A stretch of 15,689 bases of DNA from Spirochaetaceae bacterium. GTDB lineage: Bacteria; Spirochaetota; Spirochaetia; Treponematales; Breznakiellaceae. Location: positions 1 to 15,689 of the forward strand of contig JAISZQ010000156.1 in assembly GCA_031269165.1 (NCBI GenBank). Direction: 5' to 3'. Positions within the stretch are counted from its first letter, which is position 1, and the number at the start of each line of letters is the position of its first letter. Below are positions 1 through 6,923 of the stretch, piece by piece. The translations under genes and the position numbers were made by a program. The notes beneath the pieces are model-generated. The model was not told the origin of the DNA and made no database searches. It worked only from the letters and a program-made list of their open reading frames with translations.

Positions 1-530
1 CGTCTGGATTGCTTCACCCTACGGGTTCGCAATGACGAGGGGCCGCTCGCTAAACAGTACCCGTCCCAAGAGGCGTGCTGCTTGGTGTTGCTACCCCGGT
101 CGGCAACCGATTTCTAAACAGTACCCGCCAAGAGGCGTGCTACTTGGTGTTGCTACCCCGGTCGGCAATCGATTTCTAAACGGCACCCGCCCCAGTCCGT
201 CATTGCGAGCGAGCGGCACATTGCCGAGCGAAGCAATCCAGTGGGGAGGCCGCCGCTTCGTCTGGATTGCTTCACCCTGCGGGTTCGCAATGACGGGGGG
301 CCGCTATCTAAACAGAACCCGCCAAGAGGCGTGCTGCTTGGTGTTGCTACCCCGGTCGGCAACCGATTTCTAAACACTACCCGCCAAGAGGCGTGTTACT
401 TGGTGTTGCTACCCCGGTCGGCAACCGATTTCTAAACAGTACCCGCCAAGAGGCGTGCTGCTTGGTGCGGCTATCTCCGCCGCTAACCGCCCGCTAAACA
501 GTACCCGCTCCAAGAGCGTGCTATTCGGTA
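1..530. repeat. 62-bp tandem repeat array, non-coding
   Basis: Units starting with CTAAACAGTACCCGCCAAGAG begin at 50, 114, 176, 308, 370, 432 and 494, a spacing of 62 bp (64 for the first). Each continues with GGCGTGCTGCTTGGTGTTGCTACC and CCGGTCGGCAACCGATTT. The copies abut, with no unique spacers. The unit at 176 is interrupted by the palindromic element at 197-296, and the right arm of a second copy of that element opens the window (1-40). Open frames across the region only translate the repeat and show no codon bias or ribosome binding site, so I call it non-coding. Confidence 0.85.
197..296. repeat. Palindromic interspersed element (GTCATTGCGAG ... GCAATGACG)
   Basis: The left arm starts CCGTCATTGCGAG (197-209) and ends GAAGCAATCCAG (230-241). 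The right arm starts CTGGATTGCTTC (262-273) and ends CGCAATGACGG (286-296), so the element can form one long interrupted hairpin. A right arm alone is at 1-37 and a left arm alone near 969-985. From memory, similar palindromes occur in many unrelated bacterial genomes as non-coding dispersed repeats; the function is unknown. Confidence 0.75.
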
Positions 531-890
531 TTATCGTTCCGGCCGGGTGAACACCACCGTAAGGCGGCATTGCTACCCAAAACGGCAGCATCAGGCGGTA
601 ATACGTCGCCTTGAGACCGTACGTTGCGCTGGTAGCACCGCCGCCTGTAGGTGGTGTACACCCGGCATATCGACACGCTTGCTCAACAGTACCCGTCCCA
701 AGAGCGTGCTATTCGGTATTATCGTTCCGGTCGGGTGAACACCACCGTAAGGCGGCGGCTACCTTCGGTAGCTTGGCTACCCAAATCGGTAGCATCAAGA
801 GGCCGTACGCCGCCTTGAGACAGCACGTTGCGCCGGTAGCACAGCCGCCTGTAGGCGGTGTTCACCCGGCACATCGACACGCTATCTCAA
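494..890. repeat. Two ~190-bp repeat units, each a large hairpin
   Basis: Unit 1 (494-681) and unit 2 (682-885) share the order: CAACAGTACCCG, AGAGCGTGCTATTCGGTATT, GGGTGAACACCACCGTAAGG, CGTTGCGC, GCCGCCTGTAGG, CACCCGGCA. In each, GGGTGAACACC-ACCGTAAGGCGGC (545-568; 733-756) is nearly the reverse complement of GCCGCCTGTAGGCGGTGTTCACCC (640-663; 844-867), giving a stem of about 24 bp. Unit 2 is longer partly because it contains an extra GCTACC-TTC-GGTAGC hairpin that unit 1 lacks. The remainder to 1080 repeats parts of both families. I see no gene in 494-1080. Confidence 0.75.
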
Positions 891-1085
891 CAGCACCCGC
901 CCAAAAAAACGTGCCATGCGGTATCGCTACCCCCATCGGCAACCGCTTCCTAAACGGTACCCGTCCCCGTCCGTCATTGCGAGCGAGCGGCACATCGACC
1001 CGTTATCTCGATGAGAAGACAGAAGCACCCGGCACATCAACCCGCTACCACATAGCACGGCAGATGCTTTAGGCGGAGGCGGGAA

Positions 1086-2630
1086 ATGCCGATGGTGATA
1101 AAAGAGAATAGAAGGGAGCGGAGTATGGGAGTAGCGCAATCGAAACGGCTCTATATTATCGGAGCGGGATTTGCCGGACGGAAACTCGCCGGGGAGATTA
1201 AGGAGAAGGCGGTTTTTGGCGAAGTGGTCGCGTTTCTGGATGACGACCCACAGAAAATCGGCCGCCAGATCGACGGGATTCCCGTTCTGGGCCCGATCCG
1301 CGAGGTTGCCCGGCTGCTTCGCACGATGGCCGCCGACGAAGCGATCATCGCCATGCCCACGGCGAGCCGCGAATACCTGAAAGATCTCTATGCCATCCTC
1401 AAGGCGGCCGGTTTTGAGAAGATCCGCATCCTGCCGGGGATCGCTCAGATTGTCGAGGGCGACGCCCACCTTGTTCAGACACGCTCAATCGACCTGCAAG
1501 ACCTTCTCGGCCGGATGCCGGTAGCCGTACAACTCAAGAAAAGCCTCGCCTACCTCCGGGGGAAGCGGGTACTGGTAACCGGCGCGGGCGGCTCCATCGG
1601 TAGCGAGCTCTGCCGTCAGCTTCTTTCGGCGGGCGTACAGCGGCTCTACCTCTTCGGCCACGGCGAAAACGCGATTTACCAGATTGACCGGGAACTGCGC
1701 CTCTTACAGGACGGGGGTGTCGGCGAGAAAACGGCGATCATTCCGGTTCTGGGCGACCTGAAAGACCGCGATTTCCTCGACTACATCCTCGGCAAGCTCA
1801 AGGCCGACGTGATTTTCCACGCCGCCGCCTACAAACACGTCCCGATGACCGAAGAAAACCCGGTCGCCGGAATCCAGAACAACGTGTTCGGCACCCGGAA
1901 TCTCGTAGAGGCGGCTAAGGCACGCGGCGTGAAACGCTTCGTCCTCATCACGACGGACAAGGCGGTGGAACCGGTATCCGTCTACGGCGCGTCCAAACAC
2001 CTCTGCGAGCGTATCGTGCTGGAAGCGGGCAAAAACGAAAACCCCGTCCCAGAAACCCGTGCCGGGCTGCGATCGGATGGGCAAACCCAGTTCATGGGCG
2101 TCCGCTTCGGCAACGTGCTGGGCTCACGCGGGTCCATCGTTCCCCTGTTCCAGACCCAGATCGAGCAGGGCGGTCCCGTTACCATCACCCATCCCGATAT
2201 GCGCCGCTGGTTTATGACCATCCCCGAAGCCTGTTCCCTCGTGCTGAAAGCCGGAGGGGTCGGCAAAAACGGCGAACTCTACCTCCTCGACATGGGCGAA
2301 AGCGTCAGAATCAAAGACATTGCCGAACAGATGATCCGCTTCTACGGCTACGAACCCGGCACGGACATCAAGATCGAAACCATAGGACTGCGCCCCGGCG
2401 AACGGCTCGACGAACGGCTCTATGGCGGCGATGAGGAACCCGCCCCGACCGGCGAAGAACGCATCCTCATCGTCCACAAAAAGCCCGCCGACCGTCCGTC
2501 CCTGTCCGAGGTCATAGAAAGACTGCGCCCGGTGTGTTTCCTCGACAAAACCGCGCCCGCCGCATACCGCAACGCAACCCTCCTCCGCAAAATCCTGAAA
2601 GAAACCGTGCCGACCCTCATCGTGAATTAG
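1086..2630 (+). CDS. FlaA1/CapD-type nucleotide-sugar 4,6-dehydratase/epimerase, no membrane domain
   Basis: This is a polysaccharide-biosynthesis SDR enzyme, probably a UDP-N-acetylhexosamine 4,6-dehydratase or epimerase making a precursor for a surface glycan or glycosylated flagellin; the exact substrate is inferred. Residues 21-135 form a first Rossmann-like lobe (GAGFAGRK at 26-33), as in the CoA-binding-like region of the WbpM/PglF group. The catalytic SDR domain follows: TGAGGSIG (165-172), HAAAYKHVP (245-253), TTDKAV (289-294), YGASK (300-304), VRFGNVLGSRGSI (339-351) and GLRPGERLDE (434-443). At 514 residues it lacks the roughly four N-terminal transmembrane helices of full-length WbpM-type proteins and keeps Tyr at the YxxxK position, where WbpM has Met. 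The ATG at 1086 has GGAGG six bases upstream. An in-frame ATG at 1125 with AGGGAG is nearly as good and would remove 13 residues. It stands alone on the + strand. Confidence 0.9.
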   Translation: MPMVIKENRRERSMGVAQSKRLYIIGAGFAGRKLAGEIKEKAVFGEVVAFLDDDPQKIGRQIDGIPVLGPIREVARLLRTMAADEAIIAMPTASREYLKDLYAILKAAGFEKIRILPGIAQIVEGDAHLVQTRSIDLQDLLGRMPVAVQLKKSLAYLRGKRVLVTGAGGSIGSELCRQLLSAGVQRLYLFGHGENAIYQIDRELRLLQDGGVGEKTAIIPVLGDLKDRDFLDYILGKLKADVIFHAAAYKHVPMTEENPVAGIQNNVFGTRNLVEAAKARGVKRFVLITTDKAVEPVSVYGASKHLCERIVLEAGKNENPVPETRAGLRSDGQTQFMGVRFGNVLGSRGSIVPLFQTQIEQGGPVTITHPDMRRWFMTIPEACSLVLKAGGVGKNGELYLLDMGESVRIKDIAEQMIRFYGYEPGTDIKIETIGLRPGERLDERLYGGDEEPAPTGEERILIVHKKPADRPSLSEVIERLRPVCFLDKTAPAAYRNATLLRKILKETVPTLIVN

Positions 2631-2686
2631 CCTCTGTCCACAAAGTCGGCGCGCAAACGACGTTCACGGTTTTGCGGACAGACACT

Positions 2687-2746
2687 GCATTCGCAAATGC
2701 GTTTTTAAGGCAGTTTGTCCATACTGTGTCTCCATTATGGACAAAC
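2687..2746 (+). terminator. Possible terminator / hairpins after the dehydratase gene
   Basis: GCATT-CGCA-AATGC (2687-2700) is followed by GTTTTT, a weak intrinsic-terminator layout with only five base pairs. Thirteen bases on, GTTTGTCCATA (2713-2723) pairs perfectly with TATGGACAAAC (2736-2746) around a 12-base loop, with no T-tract after it. Either could end transcription of the upstream gene. Confidence 0.3.
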
Positions 2747-2772
2747 TCGCATGAAGGCCCCTTCTCATCGCA

Positions 2773-3169
2773 AGAACCTGTTCAAAATCTCAGCAAAAAG
2801 GGGGAAGTCGCGGCAAATTGCCGCCCCCTCGCTCCGGTCTTGCGCCCTACGCTACCCCCTCTACGGGGACAAAACCATGCGGTGCATGGTGACCCACGCA
2901 AGCGTGGGTTTGGTGGGCGTACCTTAAGCAAACCCGATAAGCGCAAGTGGCGGTTTGCTCAGCGTCCACGGATGGACGCATTACCGAAGCACACCGTGTG
3001 TGCCGCACACCTACGGTGTACCACGCCCCGGCCGGAAACCCGAAACAGGACGTTGAGGGTTGTAGGCCAGACCCCCGTAACGCCCCCGTTCCACGTTTCA
3101 GTCGCGGGCAAGGCCCGCGACCGAATCACCGCGGAGACTTGCGTCCCATGGGGTTTTTGAACAGGCTCT
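2773..3169. repeat. Composite hairpin-rich element with terminal inverted repeats
   Basis: The ends are AGAACCTGTTCAAAA (2773-2787) and TTTTGAACAGGCTCT (3155-3169), inverted copies with one mismatch. Inside are a C-rich module (AAAGGGGGAAG ... CCCCCTCGCTCCGG) and consecutive perfect hairpins: ACCATGC/GCATGGT (2874-2890), ACCCACGC/GCGTGGGT (2892-2909), AGCAAACC/GGTTTGCT (2927-2959), GCGTCCA/TGGACGC (2962-2979) and TCGCGGGC/GCCCGCGA (3102-3120). An inverted, longer relative lies at 15276-15689 and a shorter one at 12818-13000. I see no transposase and no convincing target-site duplication. It fills most of the gene-free stretch 2631-3227; the frames crossing it are not convincing genes. Confidence 0.8.
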
Positions 3170-3227
3170 TACTATTGTTGAGCAGAAGCACTCTATCCGG
3201 TAACGGCCGTTTCGGGCACCGTTTCCC

Positions 3228-3641
3228 TCACAACTTCTCTCTAAGCCTCGCAATCGGTTCCGCAATTTCCTGTGCAGACAAAAACTTGTCGGGATTTGGG
3301 GCCAACTCAAACGGCCCTCCCCAAGACTTGCCCTCGTGGTACTTCGGCACCAAATGAAAATGCACGTGTGGATAGGTGTCCCCGAAGGCCGCATAGTTGA
3401 TCTTGTCCGGCTTAAACGCCTCGTGAATAGCCTTGGAAGCCTTCGCCATATCCCGTCCGAACGCTTCAACCTCTCCGACACTTAACTGAAAAACCTCAGT
3501 CTTGTGTTCCTTTAACGCCAGAATACAGCGACCCCGGTAACTCTGATCCTTCACGATGTAAAGGATGGAAACTTCGAGTTCCGCCACAACTTCCATAATA
3601 TCAGTCGTGCGGGTACAATACCGACAATTTTCAACAGCCAT
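3228..3641 (-). CDS. HIT-family (histidine triad) hydrolase/transferase
   Basis: This is a 137-residue protein of the histidine-triad superfamily, small cytosolic nucleotide hydrolases/transferases acting on phosphoramidates, dinucleoside polyphosphates or similar. The signature HVHFHLVPKY is at residues 92-101 (His92, His94, His96, with the last the expected nucleophile). C6-x-x-C9 near the N terminus resembles the zinc-ligand pair of many HIT proteins. The length is normal. The start is supported by a GGGGG stretch about 6 bases upstream and by a good sigma70-type promoter at 3660-3688, so it is probably transcribed alone although the upstream ABC gene is on the same strand. The substrate cannot be told from sequence. 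Confidence 0.9.
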   Translation of the reverse strand: MAVENCRYCTRTTDIMEVVAELEVSILYIVKDQSYRGRCILALKEHKTEVFQLSVGEVEAFGRDMAKASKAIHEAFKPDKINYAAFGDTYPHVHFHLVPKYHEGKSWGGPFELAPNPDKFLSAQEIAEPIARLREKL

Positions 3642-3659
3642 AATAAACCCCCAATTTTA

Positions 3660-3688
3660 ATTTTAAGGCAAACAGGGAAGTGTGTCAA
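3660..3688 (-). promoter_or_regulatory. Sigma70-type promoter for the HIT gene
   Basis: Read on the minus strand, TTGACA (3688-3683) is followed by a 17-base spacer and TAAAAT (3665-3660). The -35 is perfect and the -10 matches at five of six positions. The predicted start lies about 10-15 bases before the ATG at 3641, giving a short leader that holds GGGGG. Confidence 0.7.
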
Positions 3689-3749
3689 GCCCCAAACGGT
3701 CTGCGCCGCGACCGACAGGCAACGCCCCAACCCCTTCCCATGTCTTTCT

Positions 3750-5549
3750 TCATTCGGTCTGCGAGCGGTAGAGTCTGAAATACGCGCCCTCCTGCCGCAT
3801 CAACTCGTCGTGGGTGCCTTGCTCGGTGATCCGGCCGTCGTCGATATAGAGGATTTTGTCGCAGTCGCGGATGGTGGAAAGGCGGTGGGCGATGATGAAC
3901 GAGGTGCGGCCGGCCATCATCTTCTTGATGCCTTCTTGCACGAGTTGCTCGGTGCCGGTGTCGATGCTGCTGGTCGCTTCGTCGAGGATGAGGATGCGCG
4001 GGTTGCTGAGGATAGTTCGCGCGAAGGCGAGAAGTTGCCGCTCTCCTGAGGAGATGCCGCCGCCCCGCTCGCTGACCCGTGTATCGTAGCCTTCGGGCAA
4101 CTTTTCGATGAAGCGGTGCGCCCCGATAAGCGCGGCAGCCTTTTTCACCTCGTCATCGGTCGCGTCCAGTTTGCCGTAGCGGATGTTGTCGGCGATGGTA
4201 CCGGTAAAGAGGAAGTTGTCCTGGAGCATAATGCCCATCTGGGAACGGAGCGCGGACAGTTTGATTTGCATGATGTCCTGTCCGTCGATGGTGATGCGGC
4301 CTTCTTTAATATTATAAAAGCGGGAGAGCAAGTTTACGATGGTCGTCTTACCCGCGCCGGTCGGCCCGACAATGGCGAGCGTGAGGCCGGGATGCGCGTC
4401 AAGGTCGATATGTTTCAAAACTTGGTTCTTGCCATCGTAGGAAAAGCTCACGTCCTTAAACTCGACGTGTCCGCGCATCATCGTGTAGTCGAGGGCGTCC
4501 GGCGCGTCTTTGATCGTTACCTCCTCCGCGATGGAATCAAACACGCGGTCCAGATACGCAAACGCGGTGATAAACGTGTTGTAGATGTTGCCCAAGTTGA
4601 TGATGGGTTGCCAGAACCGCCAAGCGTAGTTCGCCATCACGAGAAGCACGCCGAAACTGGCCATCGGGTTCATCCAGAACGCCCCGGCGATGTAAATAAA
4701 CGAGTAGACCGCCTGGCTGATCGTCTCGGTCGAGAACCACACCGAGTTCGAGATATAAATCGCCTTCATCCACGCCTTGTTCCGTTCTTCCTGCAAGCGG
4801 TCGAGGGTCGCGAGGTTGCGCGTCTGCCGGTCGAAGGCTTGCGTAACCTTGATGCCGTCAATCGACTCCTGCACGTAGGCGTTGATGTTCGCGTTCTTGT
4901 TCGAGACGGCCTGCCAAGAACGGCGTTGCCGGGGCTTTAAGAAGAGAATGAATGCGACGAGGAAAGGCAGTCCGCACACCGTTACGGTCGCCAGTTTCGG
5001 GTCGACCTGATACATGAAGAATATGATGAAGAAGATGTTCAAGATTTCGAGGATAAAGTTGAGGATGCCGTTTGACAGCGCGTCCGACACGTTGTTGACG
5101 TAGGGTACGACGCGGACGAATATTTTCCCGTGGGGCCGCCCGTCATAAAACGAGAAGGCGAGTTTTTGCAGATGGGCGAAGAGGTCGGCGCGGATGTCGT
5201 GGATAACGTTCTGCCCGGCGCGGGCGACAATGACATTGCGGACGGTTCCCAAGACGATACTCACCGCGATGGACAGGCCGAGATAGAGGACCATCCGGCC
5301 CAGCAGCGCGTAGTCTTTCGCCGGAATCGCCGTGTCAAGCGCGTGTTCGATGAAGAGCGGCCCGGTCAACGCGGCGATGTTCCCGGCCACTGAGACGAGA
5401 AACGCGGCGATAAAACTTCCCTTGACGTGTTTCAGATAGGCGAAACACCGCCTGATGTTGAAGAGGCTAATGTCCTCGCTCAAATACTCGTCAACATCAA
5501 ACTTGTTGCGTTCGCGTGAATCGGCTTGTTTGGTATTAGTTCGCGTCAT
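3750..5549 (-). CDS. Half-ABC exporter, subunit with the catalytic Walker B glutamate
   Basis: This is a type IV ABC exporter half-transporter (membrane domain fused to nucleotide-binding domain), 599 residues, of the MdlB/YheH/TM288 kind, likely exporting lipids, peptides or drugs across the inner membrane. About six transmembrane segments lie between residues 45 and 340. The ATPase domain has Walker A GPTGAGKTT (395-403), Q-loop Gln443, a deviant signature ISSGERQ (499-505 instead of LSGGQ), Walker B ILILDE (519-524, Glu524) and switch His555. The altered signature is expected opposite the degenerate site of the partner encoded at 8348-10174. It starts one base after the stop of the 67-codon gene, with no strong ribosome binding site, so translation is probably coupled. 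It is the last gene of the operon. The substrate is unknown. Confidence 0.92.
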   Translation of the reverse strand: MTRTNTKQADSRERNKFDVDEYLSEDISLFNIRRCFAYLKHVKGSFIAAFLVSVAGNIAALTGPLFIEHALDTAIPAKDYALLGRMVLYLGLSIAVSIVLGTVRNVIVARAGQNVIHDIRADLFAHLQKLAFSFYDGRPHGKIFVRVVPYVNNVSDALSNGILNFILEILNIFFIIFFMYQVDPKLATVTVCGLPFLVAFILFLKPRQRRSWQAVSNKNANINAYVQESIDGIKVTQAFDRQTRNLATLDRLQEERNKAWMKAIYISNSVWFSTETISQAVYSFIYIAGAFWMNPMASFGVLLVMANYAWRFWQPIINLGNIYNTFITAFAYLDRVFDSIAEEVTIKDAPDALDYTMMRGHVEFKDVSFSYDGKNQVLKHIDLDAHPGLTLAIVGPTGAGKTTIVNLLSRFYNIKEGRITIDGQDIMQIKLSALRSQMGIMLQDNFLFTGTIADNIRYGKLDATDDEVKKAAALIGAHRFIEKLPEGYDTRVSERGGGISSGERQLLAFARTILSNPRILILDEATSSIDTGTEQLVQEGIKKMMAGRTSFIIAHRLSTIRDCDKILYIDDGRITEQGTHDELMRQEGAYFRLYRSQTE

Positions 5550-5550
5550 T

Positions 5551-5754
5551 TCAGTTAAACATTCCTGATTGGTTTTCCGGCAACAGAGCGTTTGTTTTCG
5601 CGGTTATAATATCGGCATCAAACCCGTCAATGGCAAATGGCGCATTAAAATAGAATAACCATTCGGCGGTGTTCATTGCGGCTGTTGCACCCAGAATAGT
5701 TGCCTGAATTGCATTTTTCATTTTTACGCAGTCAAATTGTTTATTCAATTTCAT
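5551..5754 (-). CDS. Unknown 67-residue protein, translationally coupled
   Basis: I do not recognise this small protein. Its ATG overlaps the stop of the preceding MNT gene (ATGA) and its stop is one base before the ABC exporter start, which argues that it is translated. The N terminus is basic; the middle (about residues 13-40) is hydrophobic and aromatic (ILGATAAMNTAEWLFYFNAPF), followed by an acidic stretch. There is one Cys. It sits exactly where a third HEPN gene would be expected in the repeat array, but its sequence does not resemble HEPN. A second possible start is Met12. It could be a replacement partner, a fragment of a foreign gene, or chance. Confidence 0.45.
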   Translation of the reverse strand: MKLNKQFDCVKMKNAIQATILGATAAMNTAEWLFYFNAPFAIDGFDADIITAKTNALLPENQSGMFN

Positions 5755-5776
5755 AGTTTAACAACTCCCTTGGCAT
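5741..5776 (-). pseudogene. Vestigial HEPN start in the third repeat unit
   Basis: The ribosome binding site and start that precede the two intact HEPN genes (AAAGGAGTGGTGTTGTATG) recur here exactly (ATG at 5776-5774). The frame then runs only 11 codons to TAA at 5741, and the sequence is not HEPN. The MNT frame reads through this ATG and gains about seven extra C-terminal residues. I infer that a third HEPN body was deleted or replaced just after its start codon. Confidence 0.5.
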
Positions 5777-6146
5777 ACAACACCACTCCTTTATTTGCAA
5801 TGACTCGTTCCATTGTCGGCCCCGTGCTGCGATATTCAAACCGTGATTTATAATTGGCAAGCACGTCAACCGCCTCATAATATTTATGCTTGACAAAGGC
5901 AACGCCAATGTCCTCCATCACCAAAAGAGGATTTTTGCCGCCGTCTTTCAGCACCACGTATATATCAATGTCACTTTCTTCCCGCGCCGTGCCGTCCGCG
6001 TACGAACCGAAGAGTATTATCTTTTCGCAAGTTTCGCCCAGGGTTTCCAAAATCATGTCTTTGATTTTGGGGATTTCCGCGTTTCTCATTTTCATTTCTT
6101 TTTTATCCGACTTTCCAACAGAAATTTCAGATGGTTCAATTTTCAT
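5751..6146 (-). CDS. MNT-domain nucleotidyltransferase, copy 1 (unpaired)
   Basis: This is a minimal nucleotidyltransferase of the pol-beta superfamily, 131 residues. The motif GSYADGTAREESDID (47-61) gives the GSx10DxD metal-binding signature with Asp59 and Asp61, and Asp94 is a good third carboxylate. In known MNT/HEPN pairs such an enzyme modifies or neutralises its HEPN partner. I chose the ATG at 6146 because it overlaps the upstream HEPN stop (ATGA) and has GAGGAAACGAAGGG just before it. The frame is open 15 codons further, to 6191, inside the HEPN gene. The C terminus ends AKGVVKL instead of the YG ending of the other copies, because it reads through the former HEPN start. No HEPN gene follows it. 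Confidence 0.85.
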   Translation of the reverse strand: MKIEPSEISVGKSDKKEMKMRNAEIPKIKDMILETLGETCEKIILFGSYADGTAREESDIDIYVVLKDGGKNPLLVMEDIGVAFVKHKYYEAVDVLANYKSRFEYRSTGPTMERVIANKGVVLYAKGVVKL

Positions 6147-6556
6147 CCCTTCGTTTCCTCTTGAGGTAAAAGATTTATTCTTGAAACGCAAAAGTCATAC
6201 ACTTTTTGCGCCCGCCCGACAAGGGTTTTTGCGATTATTTCATCAACCGCGATTCCATCGGGATAATGCGATGCCTCGCTGTAAGGATTGATTTTTTGGC
6301 AATCATTCTGTATTTCCGTAAAAACATCGTCAATATTTTGGCAAAAACAGTTAAGTTTCTCCAAATCATGAGTTTTTGGCGGGTCAATATCGTTGGCAAC
6401 CAAAAAGGCTTTGAGCGCTTTTTCCGCGCATTGCTGACAATGCCATGCGGATATTTCCGTTTGTTTGGGATGCATATCTTCGATCATATGCCGTGCGGCG
6501 AGTAAATCGCCCATTGCGTAACGCAGCCACTCCAGTATAAATACCTGATCAACCAT
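6143..6556 (-). CDS. HEPN-domain protein, copy 1
   Basis: This is a 137-residue, mostly helical HEPN protein of the COG2250 kind, the expected partner of the adjacent MNT gene. Family features are WHCQQCAEKALKAFL (38-52), PPKTHDLEKL (59-68), a YxxASHYPD segment (92-100) and a C-terminal helix GRAQKVYDFC (114-123). The Rx4-6H ribonuclease motif of toxic HEPN proteins is not present at the usual C-terminal place. An R-x6-H at residues 22-29 is not kept in copy 2. The start has GGAG ten bases upstream and overlaps the preceding MNT gene by 8 bases. Its stop overlaps the next MNT start. Confidence 0.82.
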   Translation of the reverse strand: MVDQVFILEWLRYAMGDLLAARHMIEDMHPKQTEISAWHCQQCAEKALKAFLVANDIDPPKTHDLEKLNCFCQNIDDVFTEIQNDCQKINPYSEASHYPDGIAVDEIIAKTLVGRAQKVYDFCVSRINLLPQEETKG

Positions 6557-6923
6557 ACAACACCACTCCTTTACGCGCTATAGTCCGCTCAAGTGTCGGA
6601 CCTGTGCATCGGTATTCAAACCTTGATTTATAATTAGCGAGTACATCAACCTCATAATATTTATGTTTCCCCAAGTCGGCATAAATAGCTTCCCGCACCA
6701 ACAGAGGATTTTTGCCGCCGTCTTTGAGCACCACGTATATATCGATGTCGCTTTCTTCCCGCGCCGTGCCGTCCGCGTAAGAACCGAAGAGTATTATCTT
6801 TTCGCAAGTTTCGCCCAAGGTTTCCAAAATCATATCTTTGATTTTGGGGATTTCATCGTTTCTCATGTTTATTTCCTTTTTATCCGATTCCCGGATAGAG
6901 ATTTCAGGTGATTCAATGTTCAT
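6549..6923 (-). CDS. MNT-domain nucleotidyltransferase, copy 2
   Basis: This is a 124-residue MNT protein with the same GSYADGTAREESDID motif as copies 1 and 3. The N-terminal half is almost identical to theirs. The C-terminal half differs: REAIYADLGK replaces MEDIGVAFVK, and one residue is missing before the third catalytic Asp (YYE-VDV). The ATG at 6923 overlaps the stop of HEPN copy 2 (ATGA). A longer frame to 6968 encodes the same 15-residue extension seen in copy 1, inside the HEPN gene. It overlaps HEPN copy 1 by 8 bases, so it forms a unit with that gene. Confidence 0.85.
   Translation of the reverse strand: MNIESPEISIRESDKKEINMRNDEIPKIKDMILETLGETCEKIILFGSYADGTAREESDIDIYVVLKDGGKNPLLVREAIYADLGKHKYYEVDVLANYKSRFEYRCTGPTLERTIARKGVVLYG

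Noticed and set aside
1..530. CRISPR array
   Set aside because: The 62-bp units abut directly with no unique spacers, vary in sequence, and no cas gene is near.
32..1072. Protein-coding frames in the 5' repeat region, up to 180 codons
   Set aside because: They only translate the repeats, occur on both strands, and lack ribosome binding sites and recognisable domains.
2534..3160. 208-codon frame running from the dehydratase gene into the composite repeat
   Set aside because: It begins in another frame of the dehydratase gene and continues through hairpin repeats; composition and context are non-coding.
2773..3169. Integron attC sites
   Set aside because: The hairpins are short perfect palindromes without the R-box/L-box layout, and there is no integrase or cassette gene.
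4116..4940. 274-codon open frame opposite the other exporter subunit
   Set aside because: It is antisense to the ATPase and membrane domain coding sequence and shows no independent features.
5551..5754. RiPP precursor for the adjacent exporter
   Set aside because: No leader/core boundary, GG or recognition motif, no Cys/Ser/Thr-rich core, and no maturation enzyme nearby; kept only as an unknown gene.
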